From Histomonas meleagridis (lineage: Eukaryota > Parabasalia > Tritrichomonadida > Dientamoebidae): DNA of 64,000 nucleotides. Position numbers and translations under genes: made by a program. Location of the stretch: positions 2,418,001-2,482,000 of the forward strand of contig WSYJ01000060.1 in NCBI GenBank assembly GCA_020186115.1, in the 5' to 3' direction. Positions 30,740 through 40,786 of the stretch are shown in pieces. Positions within the stretch are counted from its first letter, which is position 1. The number at the start of each line of letters is the position of its first letter. The notes under the pieces were generated by a model, which did not search any database, had not been told where the DNA came from, and worked only from the letters and a program-made list of their open reading frames with translations.

Positions 30740-31552
30740 TCACTTCTTGCCAAGATATGGGTCATATGCAAGGCTGATCTGCTCCGGCCTTCCTTGTATC
30801 CGTATTACTTCGAACACCCCAAGTCCAATAAGCTCTTGAACGTGGAAATCTGCGTAGAAAATTGAATTATCAATTGTTCTTCGTTCGACTTCTCGCCTTT
30901 CCGCAACTCTAGAACGCATCTTCTTTACATAGTTCACAAGATATTTCCTTCCTGCGTCTAAAGACCCGATCACAATTGATGCATATGGAATATAAAGATT
31001 ATATTCACCATGAGAACGAAGCAATAATACTTTAATTCCAACAAGAGTTTTTATATCTGCTTCGTAAAACCCCGCTTTTTTTAAAGTCTGAAGTGTAATA
31101 ATTGGCGATATTGATTTTGTAAGTATTTCATCCGCAAATCGTGCTGCAACTGGATTACCATAGCGCTTAACAGAATCAATGTAATCTATTTCAAGCATGA
31201 AAAATCTTTCTTTTTGATAAGAAGATAATTGTAATTCAAAAGATTGAATAATTTTTTTACGAATTAACACTTCAATCTCACTTCTTAGTGATTGTAGATT
31301 TTCAGCACACTCTATTAGTTGAGCTTCAATAATAATTGGAGATGGTAATGGATTTCCATGATAAATCATATTATCCTTTGGTTTTATTCTCGAATAAAAA
31401 CTCTCACGTAAGTCCATTATATTTTTATGAGTTGAATTAATTATCGTATAACCATCCGATGAACCCTCATCATCAGAGCTCTCCATTAATGGCATAAATA
31501 AAACTTCACAATTAATCTTGTCATTTTTATCTTTGAAATAACGAATTTTCAT
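30740..31552 (-). CDS. STK19-like winged-helix protein
   Basis: 270 residues if ATG 31552 is used. In-frame ATGs at 31495 and 31486 are alternatives that would leave a normal intergenic gap. The C-terminal half (about 150-265) matches the STK19 pattern in order: TLVGIKVLLLRS, a YIPYAS segment, GRKYLVNYVKKMRSRV and a final FHVQELIGLGVFEVIRI like the YHVHDLIGAxLVDxI motif. STK19 is a tandem winged-helix DNA-binding protein acting in transcription-coupled repair. The N-terminus is an acidic, Ser-rich linker (MESSDDEGSSDG). The assignment is from motif memory and is moderate. Confidence 0.55.
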   Translation of the reverse strand: MKIRYFKDKNDKINCEVLFMPLMESSDDEGSSDGYTIINSTHKNIMDLRESFYSRIKPKDNMIYHGNPLPSPIIIEAQLIECAENLQSLRSEIEVLIRKKIIQSFELQLSSYQKERFFMLEIDYIDSVKRYGNPVAARFADEILTKSISPIITLQTLKKAGFYEADIKTLVGIKVLLLRSHGEYNLYIPYASIVIGSLDAGRKYLVNYVKKMRSRVAERREVERRTIDNSIFYADFHVQELIGLGVFEVIRIQGRPEQISLAYDPYLGKK

Positions 31553-32993
31553 GAGCAAAACTCCTGAAAGTAATCTTTCAGGAAGTTTTGAGAAAGAATT
31601 AACAAATATAAAGACGCTTATTAATCAAAAAAAATTTAGTCAAGCGATTCAACATGCTTCAAGACTTTTATTCTTAAATCCATCAATACTCGAAGCATAT
31701 TACTTTCGTGGTATTGCGTATGCACAAATATGCGATATACATTCTGCACTTCATGATATACAACATGTAATTGATCTTGACCCATTAAATTCAGAGGCAA
31801 CTTCATTATATTCATCTCTTAATTTTAATGAAGGTCTTCTTCAATTTGAAAAGAAGCAATATTCGGTAGCTCTTAAACACTTCAGTAGAACAACTCGATA
31901 TGACAGACAAAATATTAATTCTCGATATTATTCTGCCTTATCACATATAGCACTTAGTCAGTATTCCGAAGCTCTTTCCGTATTACTTGAAGCCAATTCC
32001 ATAAAGCATCATCCAATTATTGATGCATTATTATCAAATCTCTCACTTCACTTCAACAATCTTCCAGATGCATATCGATATGCTAGTTCATCTCTTTCTT
32101 CAGATCCTACCAATCCACATGCGCTTAAAGTCATTGATATCATCAAATGTTACATTGATAAAACATTAACAACAATTGACGAAATTCTATTAAGTAATAA
32201 CAATTGCGAAACAGCGCTTACATATATTAATAATCTATTAGAAATACGTCCAGATATTATTACATTACGAATTTATAAGTCAATCATCTTAAGAAGTATT
32301 AATGATCTCGTTAATGCAGAACAAGAACTTATTGATATTCTTGATCAAACAACTAATAACGAAGCGCAACGCCAACTTTCACTTACGTATAATGATATGG
32401 GCATCCAAACATTTATGAACGGTAATGTTAAAGAAAGTATTATATGGTTCGATACGGCAATGAGAGAATATCCAAACGATCCAAACTTTTACATAAACAA
32501 AGGCGATTGTTATCGAATATTAAATGAATACGAAACATCGCTTGCGAATTATCACAAAGCGAAAGAATTGGGTTTAACTGGAGAATGTTTAGATAAAAGA
32601 ATTGCAATAACACATTATGCATTAGCACGAAATGCATTAAAAAAGAATAATAACAAAGCTGCTTTGTATGAATTGGATAAAGCAATTGCAAATTATAATA
32701 AATTCGCTGACTTCTTCGTGGTAAGAGCTAAAGTAAATGTAACATTAAACCAAATAGAAAACGCTTTAAACGATTTGGAAAACGCGTTGAAAATTGACCC
32801 AAATAATATCGAAGCTAAAAAATTGTTAAATGTACAAAACGAAGAAATGAAAAGAAAAAGAAAAAATGTGAAAAGAAAAATTAAACCAAAAATAACAAAA
32901 GTAAATGAAATACAGCCATTCTCAATTGAGGATTTGAGAAATAGGCCATTCGATTACTTAAATGGAACAAAAAAACTCCCAAGAAAAAGATAA
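31551..32993 (+). CDS. TPR protein, TTC16-like
   Basis: 480 residues. Tetratricopeptide repeats run from residue about 15 to 425: an early pair (ILEAYYFRGIAYAQICDI, SEATSLYSSLNFNEG), a middle group, and a clear late group with YNDMGIQTFMNGN, FYINKGDCYRILNEYE and ALNDLENALKIDPNN. The tail is Lys/Arg-rich (about 430-455). The GDC-containing late repeat and overall layout resemble TTC16, a ciliary protein, which fits a flagellated cell. Other TPR scaffolds cannot be excluded. The start codon overlaps that of the divergent STK19-like gene by two bases. Confidence 0.7.
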   Translation: MSKTPESNLSGSFEKELTNIKTLINQKKFSQAIQHASRLLFLNPSILEAYYFRGIAYAQICDIHSALHDIQHVIDLDPLNSEATSLYSSLNFNEGLLQFEKKQYSVALKHFSRTTRYDRQNINSRYYSALSHIALSQYSEALSVLLEANSIKHHPIIDALLSNLSLHFNNLPDAYRYASSSLSSDPTNPHALKVIDIIKCYIDKTLTTIDEILLSNNNCETALTYINNLLEIRPDIITLRIYKSIILRSINDLVNAEQELIDILDQTTNNEAQRQLSLTYNDMGIQTFMNGNVKESIIWFDTAMREYPNDPNFYINKGDCYRILNEYETSLANYHKAKELGLTGECLDKRIAITHYALARNALKKNNNKAALYELDKAIANYNKFADFFVVRAKVNVTLNQIENALNDLENALKIDPNNIEAKKLLNVQNEEMKRKRKNVKRKIKPKITKVNEIQPFSIEDLRNRPFDYLNGTKKLPRKR

Positions 32994-33293
32994 TTCGCTA
33001 CGGATATTTGTTTGTTAAATAAACTTTTTTTAGTTATAATAATATTACCCAAAATGATTATTAAGAGTAGAAACAAAAAATAAAAATTCTTTTGAAAAAT
33101 TCATTTCTTTATAAAAACTGTCACTAAACGATAGAGTGCAACACAAAAAAGCGGGCACCGGGTGGTGACCCTATCGATTTGATTTTAGTTATAATATTGG
33201 AATTATAAAATATTCTTATTGCATCATTCTTTATAGAGGGAGGAACAACCTTTATCTCATATTGGAAAATCCTATATATATATATATATATAT
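32994..33293. other. Intergenic with a TA microsatellite
   Basis: Spacer ending in a roughly 22-bp TA run at about 33274-33295, which marks the breakpoint of the inverted duplication. Confidence 0.5.
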
Positions 33294-33356
33294 ATTCTAC
33301 AACTACTAAGAGAAGATATTTTGCTATGGACAAAGCCAAATGAGGAAAGTCAATAA
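33294..33356 (+). pseudogene. 14-3-3 C-terminal fragment (duplicated)
   Basis: Twenty codons plus TAA identical in frame to the end of the 14-3-3 gene at 21801-22523 (reads through LLREDILLWT to the stop). It lacks the rest of the gene and sits at the edge of the inverted duplication, right after the TA microsatellite. Confidence 0.9.
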
Positions 33357-34225
33357 ACATTTGAAGTGTCAATACTTATATTTTTTATGTAATTATGATT
33401 TTGATGCAAAATTTTTCATAGGGAGTAATTCACATAAAAGATTTGAGTTTAAGAGAAGGAAAACGGTGTGCTAAATTATCAAAATAATGTAAATTAGAGA
33501 ATTTCAAGTCGGGGATTTTTTCAACATAAAAATGGCGGCTGCCCTGAGGAAGGACAAAGAAAGAAAAAACGTGGATTTTGAACCAGACTAATTTTTATTT
33601 ATTCATTTTCATCTTTTAACAAATTCATTACCTTCATTAAAATCTACTGCAAATGGATCTTCGTCAACATTCGCTACATTTAAACCCACTGAAAATTTGT
33701 TCACTGTATCAAATTCTTTGACTTCTTCAGCTTCTTCGATGTTTATACCCTTTGTTCGCTTATGCTTTTTAATTCGAATTAAAAAAATAACCAACAAAAT
33801 AACAATAACAACAGCCAAAGTAACACAAACACCAATGATAATTCCGTTTTTGTTGTTTTGCTTTTCATAATTTTGATATACCAATGTATAAAATCCATAA
33901 TAATAAGTATCATATCAAGAGAATTGAACCACAATGTATGAATAGTAAATAACTTTTGTACTAATATAAATATATTCATCTTCAAATATGGAAAGTAAAG
34001 GACTGACTGTAACAAATCCGCTTAAAGAAATTGTTTTTGTTTCAATTAAATGTTGTGTTAATGTAAAAGAATGCGACAAAGTTACATCAGAAGGTAATGA
34101 ACTGTAAATTACTTGTATCAGAGAAATAATATGAAATAGTTTGGTCATTTGTATTTGAGTAATAATATGGTTTTGATGGTGTCAATGCATTTGATTGTGG
34201 ATATGTATTTGAATTACTATATGTA
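33294..34225. repeat. Inverted duplication, copy 2 (partner 20936-21863)
   Basis: Reverse-complement copy of about 930 bp with only scattered substitutions and one-base indels. It carries the 14-3-3 tail, the intergenic spacer and the BspA-like membrane/tail region. Confidence 0.9.
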
Positions 34226-35120
34226 TTTGATTGTGTATATGTATTTGAGTTACTATATATAATTTGATTATTTTTATTACATATGAAAATAATTGAGATT
34301 TTCCATTTTTTGAAGTCAATTTTTTTAAATAATTTTTAGAGTCAAGGTGCGATAATCTTTGCTTTAATATACCATAAATAATTAATATGACTGCGATGCG
34401 CCATAAGGAAAAAAGGATGTACAATATGAAATCCCTATATGCAATAGTCAGTGAAAGATTTGTTTCATTTGGAAGCGATTAAGTAAATGCATTCTATTGT
34501 GTGAAAGTATTTGATTTAGTAAAAGTATTCTTCTTAGTGAATGTGTTTGATTTAGTGAATGATTCTGTTGCTGAATTACATATTGGAATTATTTCATGAG
34601 TAATAGCGAGCTGCCAGAAAGTAGAACCTGTGTATGATTATGCCACTGCAACAGCTTGCGCAGGTACATCTGAAATTGCTGTTTCACCTTCAAAGAATAC
34701 AAAATGATAATTTGTACATTGCTCAAATCCATATTGTTAAATTTCTTGAACACTTTCACTATGAATGATTACATAAAGTGATGTACATTCTGAAAATGCA
34801 TATCTTTCAATTGATGTATCCAAATTCTGTATTATAATATTATTTAATTTTGAGCATAAAATGCTGAATCTCCAATTTTCGTAACTATATTTAAAATTAT
34901 AATATTATTTAGTTTGCTTTAGCCACTAAATAAATAAGCAGTAAATAATTAATATTAATATTTTCGCTAAATATAATATTATCTCAATCAGCGCACCCTG
35001 AAGATTTGAACATTCCAATAAAAACTGATGTTAAATTAGAACAATTACTAAATTCATAATGGCTAATAATTAGTTCGTACGTAAATAACAAAATATTGAA
35101 CACAAACCTCATATATTGGT
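33609..35120 (-). pseudogene. BspA-like leucine-rich-repeat surface protein, decayed
   Basis: Read from about 35120 leftward in several frames. LRR_5/TpLRR remnants (FSNCSNLTSVFIG; a GDSAFY repeat; AFSECTSLYVIIHSESVQEI) are followed by a SYTGSTF block and a Thr/Ser-rich stalk with repeats of FTKSNTFTK. After a less recognisable 200 bp come the stalk repeats SNTYPQSN, the block FVTVSPLLSIFEDE, the transmembrane helix VCVTLAVVIVILLVIFLI and the cytoplasmic tail. Many stops and frameshifts. BspA-like proteins are a huge trichomonad surface family. The left boundary on this strand (5' end) is approximate. Confidence 0.75.
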
Positions 35121-35309
35121 CAAATTAAGAAAATCGTATAATTACACATTTTATATCCAAAGATCTGATAAGCTAATATTGGAGAATCACATTTTGAAAT
35201 AAAAATTAAGGGAACCAAACACATTTGGCTCAAGAATATTAAAAAACGTTAATAAATTTTGTATTGCAGATGAAATATTTATTTGATTCCACACAAAAGC
35301 AATATCGCC

Positions 35310-35906
35310 TTAATATGACTCTTCTTCAAAGTCGCTCTCTGACTCAGAGTCACCTGGATGATATATTTTGAAGCCAAAAATTTTGGGAACGTAAACTCTT
35401 TGTTCGATTTTCGGGAACAAATGTTGACAAGTATGCATAAACATGTGCACCCATGACGGCCCAAAGAATGCACCATCGATGGTGTGATGCTGGCGGTCTA
35501 CTGAGTTGTATACATCATGACAATTTGGGCAAAACATTTTCACAGAATGTGAACCTACTTTTGCCGAAACACCATATGGAAGACATCTGATTCCTTTACA
35601 GTAAACTCTTGGACATTGCTGGAATTCATTTCTTTGATACTTTTCAAGCATAAGACGTATCCCATTTTTAGTTAATAGAAAACGTGCATGTAATAAGCCA
35701 TATAAATTCATTGCATCTCGCTCTATATCTGGGTCTATGTTACTATCAGCAGGCCCTTTCTTGATGAGTTCAAGTGCTTGATTAAAATTATCGATTTGTG
35801 GTTTGAGTCCGAAAAGGTTGAAAGAATTTGAAATGAACTCGTTGTCTACACGCACAAAAAGAGAAGCTTTAGGTGATTCCAAAAAAACGTCTAGCCAACG
35901 TGTCAT
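35310..35906 (-). CDS. CSNK2B: Casein kinase 2 regulatory (beta) subunit
   Basis: 198 residues from ATG 35906 (an upstream GTG would add eight). It keeps the CK2 beta zinc site Cys98-Cys103 (CPRVYC) and Cys126-Cys129 (CPNC) that forms the dimer interface. The family stretches NLYGLLHARFLLT, MLEKYQ, DGAFFGPSWVHM and YVPKIFGFKIY are present. The acidic C-terminus (SESESDFEEES) differs from the animal tail. CK2 beta dimers dock two alpha subunits and select substrates; alpha is encoded at 9087-10115. Confidence 0.96.
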   Translation of the reverse strand: MTRWLDVFLESPKASLFVRVDNEFISNSFNLFGLKPQIDNFNQALELIKKGPADSNIDPDIERDAMNLYGLLHARFLLTKNGIRLMLEKYQRNEFQQCPRVYCKGIRCLPYGVSAKVGSHSVKMFCPNCHDVYNSVDRQHHTIDGAFFGPSWVHMFMHTCQHLFPKIEQRVYVPKIFGFKIYHPGDSESESDFEEESY

Positions 35907-36329
35907 CCAAAGGTAATTAACGTGCTTCACAATACGATATAGCTTTTTGAATTAAATAAAGTTTATAATTATTTTTTTTTGCAGCTGGAATGTTTTTGCT
36001 TTAAGTTTAACCAAAACTTGAAATCCTTGGAGTTGCTTACTGTCTCATTATAATTTTCAAATAAATTCTTATAAGTATTGATATATTTGTGCTTATTGTT
36101 AAAATATCAAATTAATCATCAGTTTTTTGAACAAAAAGCTTTTTGCATTTCTTTTCATTAACTTGATGAAATTGTTGTTAGATAAATGAAAACAACTAAA
36201 ACTTGAGGTTCCAAAAAATCTATTTGTGAAAGTGTCAGATCAAATTTGACTTAATTGCAACCGTTAAAAAAACGTTTTTTTTAAAATTCCACAAAATTCA
36301 TCATAAACTTTTGAAAAGTAACAATACAA
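35907..36329. other. Divergent intergenic region
   Basis: Between CK2 beta and a Rab. Contains AACCGTT at 36259-36265, 65 nt before the Rab start. No gene seen. Confidence 0.4.
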
Positions 36330-36905
36330 ATGCAAGCTTCATCACTTCTCCATGGGCGTGTCGTTTTTATAGGTGACGCATCAGTTGGAAAAACATCTAT
36401 TCTCAATAATCTTTTTGATATACGGTTTGATGAATATGAACCATCGACTGTTGGTGCAAATTATCAATTATTTACAAATGACATAAAAAACACACATGTT
36501 GAAATTCAAATATGGGATACAGCTGGTCAAGAACGTTATCGTACACTGGGCCCAATTTATTACAGAAATTCAATTGGCGCTTTAGTTGTTTTTGACTTAA
36601 CGTCACGTAATTCATTCACAAATTTACCCAGTTGGATACAGGAATTCACACAAATTGCTGATCAAGATGCAGTTATTTATATTGCGGGAAATAAATCTGA
36701 CTTAAAAGATGAAAGAATGATATCAACAAATGAAGCACAAGCATGGGCTGAGTCAAATGGGTATCGATATTTTGAAACTTCGGCTCGAACAGGAGAAGGA
36801 ATCCATGAAATGTTCGATGCATTATCAAAAGAAATTATCCAGAAAAAGATTACATCACATGGAGAAACGAGGTCTCTTCGAGGCGATAACGAGCGATGTT
36901 GCTAA
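36330..36905 (+). CDS. Rab-family small GTPase
   Basis: 191 residues. P-loop GDASVGKTS (15-23), switch I STVGANYQ, switch II WDTAGQERYRTLGPIYYR, NKSD and ETSARTGEG, then Cys-Cys at the end for prenylation. It keeps canonical DTAGQE and is closer to textbook Rabs (Rab5/Rab22-like switch II) than the Rab at 20126. It would regulate vesicle docking; the exact subfamily is not assigned. Confidence 0.94.
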   Translation: MQASSLLHGRVVFIGDASVGKTSILNNLFDIRFDEYEPSTVGANYQLFTNDIKNTHVEIQIWDTAGQERYRTLGPIYYRNSIGALVVFDLTSRNSFTNLPSWIQEFTQIADQDAVIYIAGNKSDLKDERMISTNEAQAWAESNGYRYFETSARTGEGIHEMFDALSKEIIQKKITSHGETRSLRGDNERCC

Positions 36906-37247
36906 GATTTGCGATAATTTATTGTTTTGTAATGCATTTTTAACAGAAACGAAGTGAAAAGCTTCATAAAATTATGGTATTGAATTATAAGTATCGACAC
37001 CATAATTATAAAATGAAAATACGTACTGTTTAAAAATAATAATTTAATGTTTATTTATTTTTAAGTGTGTGATTAATTTCATGCAATAAAAATTCTCTTT
37101 ATTTTTTTCCAAAAATAATGTTTTATAAAATGTATTGTCAAAGAGATATTAACCTATAGATCAATGTATTGTTATCTAAAGAAGGAAAAAGTTTTAAGAT
37201 GAATCAGAAGATGAAAACATATCTTGGAAAAATCAAAAATATAATAT
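36906..37247. other. Intergenic, nothing recognised
   Basis: AT-rich spacer between convergent Rab and Myb genes. Confidence 0.4.
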
Positions 37248-37826
37248 TTAGATTTCAGGGTTGATCTGATTTTCGTTGTTGCTCTGCATCATTGTCATGG
37301 GGTCAAAATTAGGCGTAACACTATTTTGTTGTATCGATCCATTCATCAAAGAAGATCTCAAGCTAGAGTACCAACGATTTTTAATAGCACCGCATGATCT
37401 ACCAGGAAGGAGCTGTGCAATAATTGACCATCTATTTCCAACTTCCTTTTGTTTTTCAATAATGATTTGATCTTCCCATTGTTCAAAAGGACCATGCTTA
37501 AGAGATGGATCTAAACGGTTGAACCATCTTTCTCGACACTGTTTTGCTGTACGAGTTGGAACGAAACGGGCAACATCACTCCATTTCTTTATACCAATTT
37601 GGCTAATTGCTGACTTCAATAGCTCATCTTCTTGTTGGCTCCATGATCCACGTGTGCTGATAAGTGATTTGTTATTCATTGTGTCTAAATTCCCAGCTTG
37701 ATTTTGAAAAATTGCTTGAAAAATTGCTGGAACTTGTGATGGGTCAATTGCAAGGTTGCCGTACTGTGCAAGTATTTCGTTTTCTGAGGATGCTTGTAGA
37801 TTACTTTCGCTGTTTTGGTTCGACAT
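37248..37826 (-). CDS. R2R3-type Myb DNA-binding protein
   Basis: 192 residues from ATG 37826 (TTG only upstream). Two Myb repeats lie at about 60-107 (GSWSQQEDELLKSAI ... TAKQCRERWFNRL) and 110-158 (WEDQIIIEKQKEVGNRWSIIAQLLPGRSCGAIKNRWYS). The Trp spacing is normal, with the first Trp of R3 kept. Trichomonads have a very large Myb family, several acting on core promoters. The gene has AACGGTT on its own strand about 15 nt before its start, the type of site Myb proteins bind, so autoregulation is possible (inference). Confidence 0.93.
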   Translation of the reverse strand: MSNQNSESNLQASSENEILAQYGNLAIDPSQVPAIFQAIFQNQAGNLDTMNNKSLISTRGSWSQQEDELLKSAISQIGIKKWSDVARFVPTRTAKQCRERWFNRLDPSLKHGPFEQWEDQIIIEKQKEVGNRWSIIAQLLPGRSCGAIKNRWYSSLRSSLMNGSIQQNSVTPNFDPMTMMQSNNENQINPEI

Positions 37827-38075
37827 TGTTTTTGGCGGCAAACCGTTTTTTGCGGAGAAAAATTTTTATAAAATAACGTCCTCCAAGCTGATAAAAATGG
37901 AAATTATTGTGATAGAAGTTAAAAAAAATTGGTTATTATATTTTTTGTAGTTTATTTTCGACACATTTAAGTTTAATGAAAAATTTTTGAATCTATTGGA
38001 ATTAATAATTAATATTTTTTTTATATCTTGCATTTTTAAATTGTAAATTCATCTGATTTAACCTTACAATGGAGA

Positions 38076-38372
38076 TCACAAGAGGTAACAACAAACAGAG
38101 TGCTGGCTCGTAACTTCAGCCACATTTTTTTCTGGGAGATGGGAAATTTTTGGATCCAAACTAGCATCTATTTGATAATCTTCTTGTGGGGCCATTATAA
38201 TTGATCCTTCAGCAGAATCAGAAGCGTCTGAAACTTTGAGATGAACTTCTTTCTCTCCATCAATTGTAATGTTTGGTTTATCTGGATCGCTGTCTTCATT
38301 TTTTGAGCTGCTGCTCCCAGATGAGTTTGATATTTTTACAGAGTCAGAAGAAACAGAGCCACTTCTTGACAT
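38076..38372 (-). CDS. Small acidic Ser-rich protein with C-terminal CaaX-like box
   Basis: 98 residues, Ser/Asp/Glu-rich and low in structure, ending Val-Cys-Cys-Tyr-Leu-Leu. The last four residues fit a CaaX prenylation signal with Leu at the end (geranylgeranyl type), with a second Cys for palmitoylation. It would be a lipid-anchored, intrinsically disordered protein. No family recognised. The neighbour upstream is the Myb gene on the same strand; no operon is implied. Confidence 0.6.
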   Translation of the reverse strand: MSRSGSVSSDSVKISNSSGSSSSKNEDSDPDKPNITIDGEKEVHLKVSDASDSAEGSIIMAPQEDYQIDASLDPKISHLPEKNVAEVTSQHSVCCYLL

Positions 38373-38452
38373 TTGAACGTATTTAAACGTCCGCCATCAT
38401 AACGTACAAAAAAATAAATCAAATTTATCTGTAATTTATAAATAATGTCGAA

Positions 38453-39580
38453 TTACAACAAAAGGTTATCAAGGAATTCTCCAATAAGTACATTTTGCTC
38501 TTTTGGTACAAGGAAGTCCTGAAGTTTAAAGACGTCTGATTTGTTGGGAGCACAATAGAAAGGAAACAAACTTCCTGCTTGCGAGTTGCTTTGTTCGATA
38601 CATTTCCTTTCATCCTGGTTGACGAATGCGCCTGGAATACCTTTAAGTGCAGTTGCCCAAAATCCAAATCTTGATCCCATTCTTTGGATGATCCCTTTAG
38701 AAGAGATAAATTGGTGTAACTTACATGCGTAAGATTTTTGGTCCATGTCATCATTTATCGTTTCATATTGTAATGAGTTTTGTATTCCACAATTTGTCAA
38801 ATTTATTTTTTCATCATTATCATGTTTCTGTTCTACAACATACACATCTTTACTAACACAATCATTTTGTATTTTAATATTTCCAAATAAAAAATTCCCA
38901 ATGTAATACGCAGCATTTTTTCCAAAGTTATCATATAAATATTTACCTATGTTTTTGTTGATATAAAGTGCTTGTGGAAAAGTAGCTTCATCAATAACCA
39001 AATTTTCGACTTGAGAAAATGGGTCAAAAGATGAAAATTCTTTTCCAAAAATTGCCTTTTCACAATTTTCGACTTTTTGTGAGTCTTTGATTGAATCAGG
39101 AAGTTCTATCGGCAGAAATTTTGAATGGTCAACGATCAAATCCTTGTTTTGAAACATTGCGATTTGAAGTCCTTGATAAAGCATTGACAATCTATCTGGA
39201 AACAATTGATCTGTAATATGAACCCATACACTTCCTTTTGTTTTGTTTGATTTTGAAACTTGTTCCCAATGTTCAATAATTTTCGCTGCAAGAAATATTT
39301 CATTACAACTTCTTTCGGACTTTTCATCTTCACAAGGAACAAAAGATGATGACCAAACAGGTAACTTAAGGAATTTGTATGCAAAGTTTACATTTTGCTC
39401 TGATGCTTTAAATTTGTGGTGAGAAGATTGTGGAATCTGATTGTTATTTGAATATTGAGAATCATCAATAGTTGTTTCTTGATTAGAAATTTTGTCAAAT
39501 ATAATAGAAAATATTTGGATTTGAAGTAATAAAATCAAAAAGACTAAATAAACAGAGCTACATAATATCCATTTTTTCAT
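38453..39580 (-). CDS. Type II membrane protein, unknown lumenal domain
   Basis: 375 residues from ATG 39580. A short basic N-terminus and one hydrophobic segment (residues about 4-28, ILCSSVYLVFLILLLQIQIF) form a signal anchor. The rest would be in the ER/Golgi lumen or outside. It has several Cys and Asn-x-Ser/Thr sites. The arrangement is that of Golgi glycosyltransferases, and VWVHITDQLFPDRLSMLYQGL recalls fucosyltransferase-like folds, but I see no diagnostic motif. The gene shares a 63-bp divergent promoter region with IFT57. Confidence 0.6.
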   Translation of the reverse strand: MKKWILCSSVYLVFLILLLQIQIFSIIFDKISNQETTIDDSQYSNNNQIPQSSHHKFKASEQNVNFAYKFLKLPVWSSSFVPCEDEKSERSCNEIFLAAKIIEHWEQVSKSNKTKGSVWVHITDQLFPDRLSMLYQGLQIAMFQNKDLIVDHSKFLPIELPDSIKDSQKVENCEKAIFGKEFSSFDPFSQVENLVIDEATFPQALYINKNIGKYLYDNFGKNAAYYIGNFLFGNIKIQNDCVSKDVYVVEQKHDNDEKINLTNCGIQNSLQYETINDDMDQKSYACKLHQFISSKGIIQRMGSRFGFWATALKGIPGAFVNQDERKCIEQSNSQAGSLFPFYCAPNKSDVFKLQDFLVPKEQNVLIGEFLDNLLL

Positions 39581-39643
39581 TTGTCTTTCACAAGGTTTGT
39601 TCGATGGTATCGTTAACCGTCTCAAATAACGAACATTTGAAGA
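39581..39643. promoter_or_regulatory. Short divergent promoter region with AACCGT
   Basis: Only 63 bp separates the ATGs of two divergent genes. AACCGT at 39615-39620 (ACGGTT on the minus strand) lies 24 nt from one start and 35 nt from the other, so it may serve both. Confidence 0.5.
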
Positions 39644-40786
39644 ATGAGTCGTTCTCCTGGAGGGAAAAAACCACTCGACGAATTTTCTCTAATGCGGCAG
39701 ATATACGACGCTCTTCAATACTTAAATTATGAAACCGAATTTGATCCAATCAAACGACATTTACCTTATTTAACTCCATTTTATTTTGCACTTCCAGCGC
39801 AAAGTTCTAAAGAACAATTTGATTATTTTGCGTCGCTTTCTATCTGGTTAATGCAAACATATCATCATAGTGATATTGCTACTCCTTCAGATTATGATGA
39901 ACCTTCTTCAGTAGCCGATAATCTAATGGTAGCTCTACCTTCACTTGGCTTCAAGCTTAACTTTTCATCATCCAAATTACTACCTGGTCATGGAATAGCA
40001 GTTTGCACAATTTTAGATGCAATCTTACGTTTAACACTTAAACGCATTAACTTTTCACCAGCTCCTTTCCGTGCCATCAGTGGCTTTGGTGGTGAAGAGG
40101 AAGTTCAAACCATTGGCGATAGTGATGATGATGGAATAATTGATGACGCAATTGACATCCAAGAAGATGCCGAGAACAACTCCGACGATTATGAAGTTTC
40201 CGATCATGTCACTGGAATTCCTCGAAACACCATTGACTCTGTTGATCTCAAATCGGAAGCCGAACGTGTTGCATCACGACTTCAAATCCGTATTCCGACT
40301 ACGAAGACAGACTGGCGCTCGCACTTTAGCCAAATGAGTCAGCACCACAAAAGTATAAACGAGATCAATAGTCAGTTGTCACCTATACTTACTAAAGTCG
40401 GCGCCGATGTAACTAAAGCGATTCAAGCGATTGAAACGCGCGAGAAGAATCTCAACAATCGCTTCGAGATTAGCGTTTCTGAGTATGCTGAAAAGGCTAC
40501 TGCGTTATCAGTGGTCGAAGCGCGGCACAGAGAAAAAGTTGCAATTGTTAATGAGTTACAAGAAGAGCTAAAGACAGTCGCAAACAACTTGAACAGTACG
40601 AAAGAATCATTGAATGAAAAGCAAAAGGAAGTAAGCGATAATACGCCTTTGATGAAGATTAAAATGGGAATAACGAAGCTGAAGGACGAGGTGAAAAGTT
40701 TGGAGCTACAGTCCGCTATTCTACAGAGATCATTGATACAGTCATGGCTCGAAGAAAACGAATTGGCAAAAAGCAGCTACATGTAA
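39644..40786 (+). CDS. IFT57: Intraflagellar transport protein IFT57
   Basis: 380 residues. The N-terminal NN-CH (calponin-like) domain (about 12-145) includes LRCLNYE-like ALQYLNYETEF and FALPAQSSKEQFDYFASLSIWL. Then comes an acidic linker (about 150-190) and the hallmark TDWRSHFSQMSQHH (about 221-234). A long coiled coil runs to the C-terminus. IFT57 is a peripheral subunit of the IFT-B complex that carries cargo into flagella. Length is close to the usual 400-430. Confidence 0.92.
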   Translation: MSRSPGGKKPLDEFSLMRQIYDALQYLNYETEFDPIKRHLPYLTPFYFALPAQSSKEQFDYFASLSIWLMQTYHHSDIATPSDYDEPSSVADNLMVALPSLGFKLNFSSSKLLPGHGIAVCTILDAILRLTLKRINFSPAPFRAISGFGGEEEVQTIGDSDDDGIIDDAIDIQEDAENNSDDYEVSDHVTGIPRNTIDSVDLKSEAERVASRLQIRIPTTKTDWRSHFSQMSQHHKSINEINSQLSPILTKVGADVTKAIQAIETREKNLNNRFEISVSEYAEKATALSVVEARHREKVAIVNELQEELKTVANNLNSTKESLNEKQKEVSDNTPLMKIKMGITKLKDEVKSLELQSAILQRSLIQSWLEENELAKSSYM

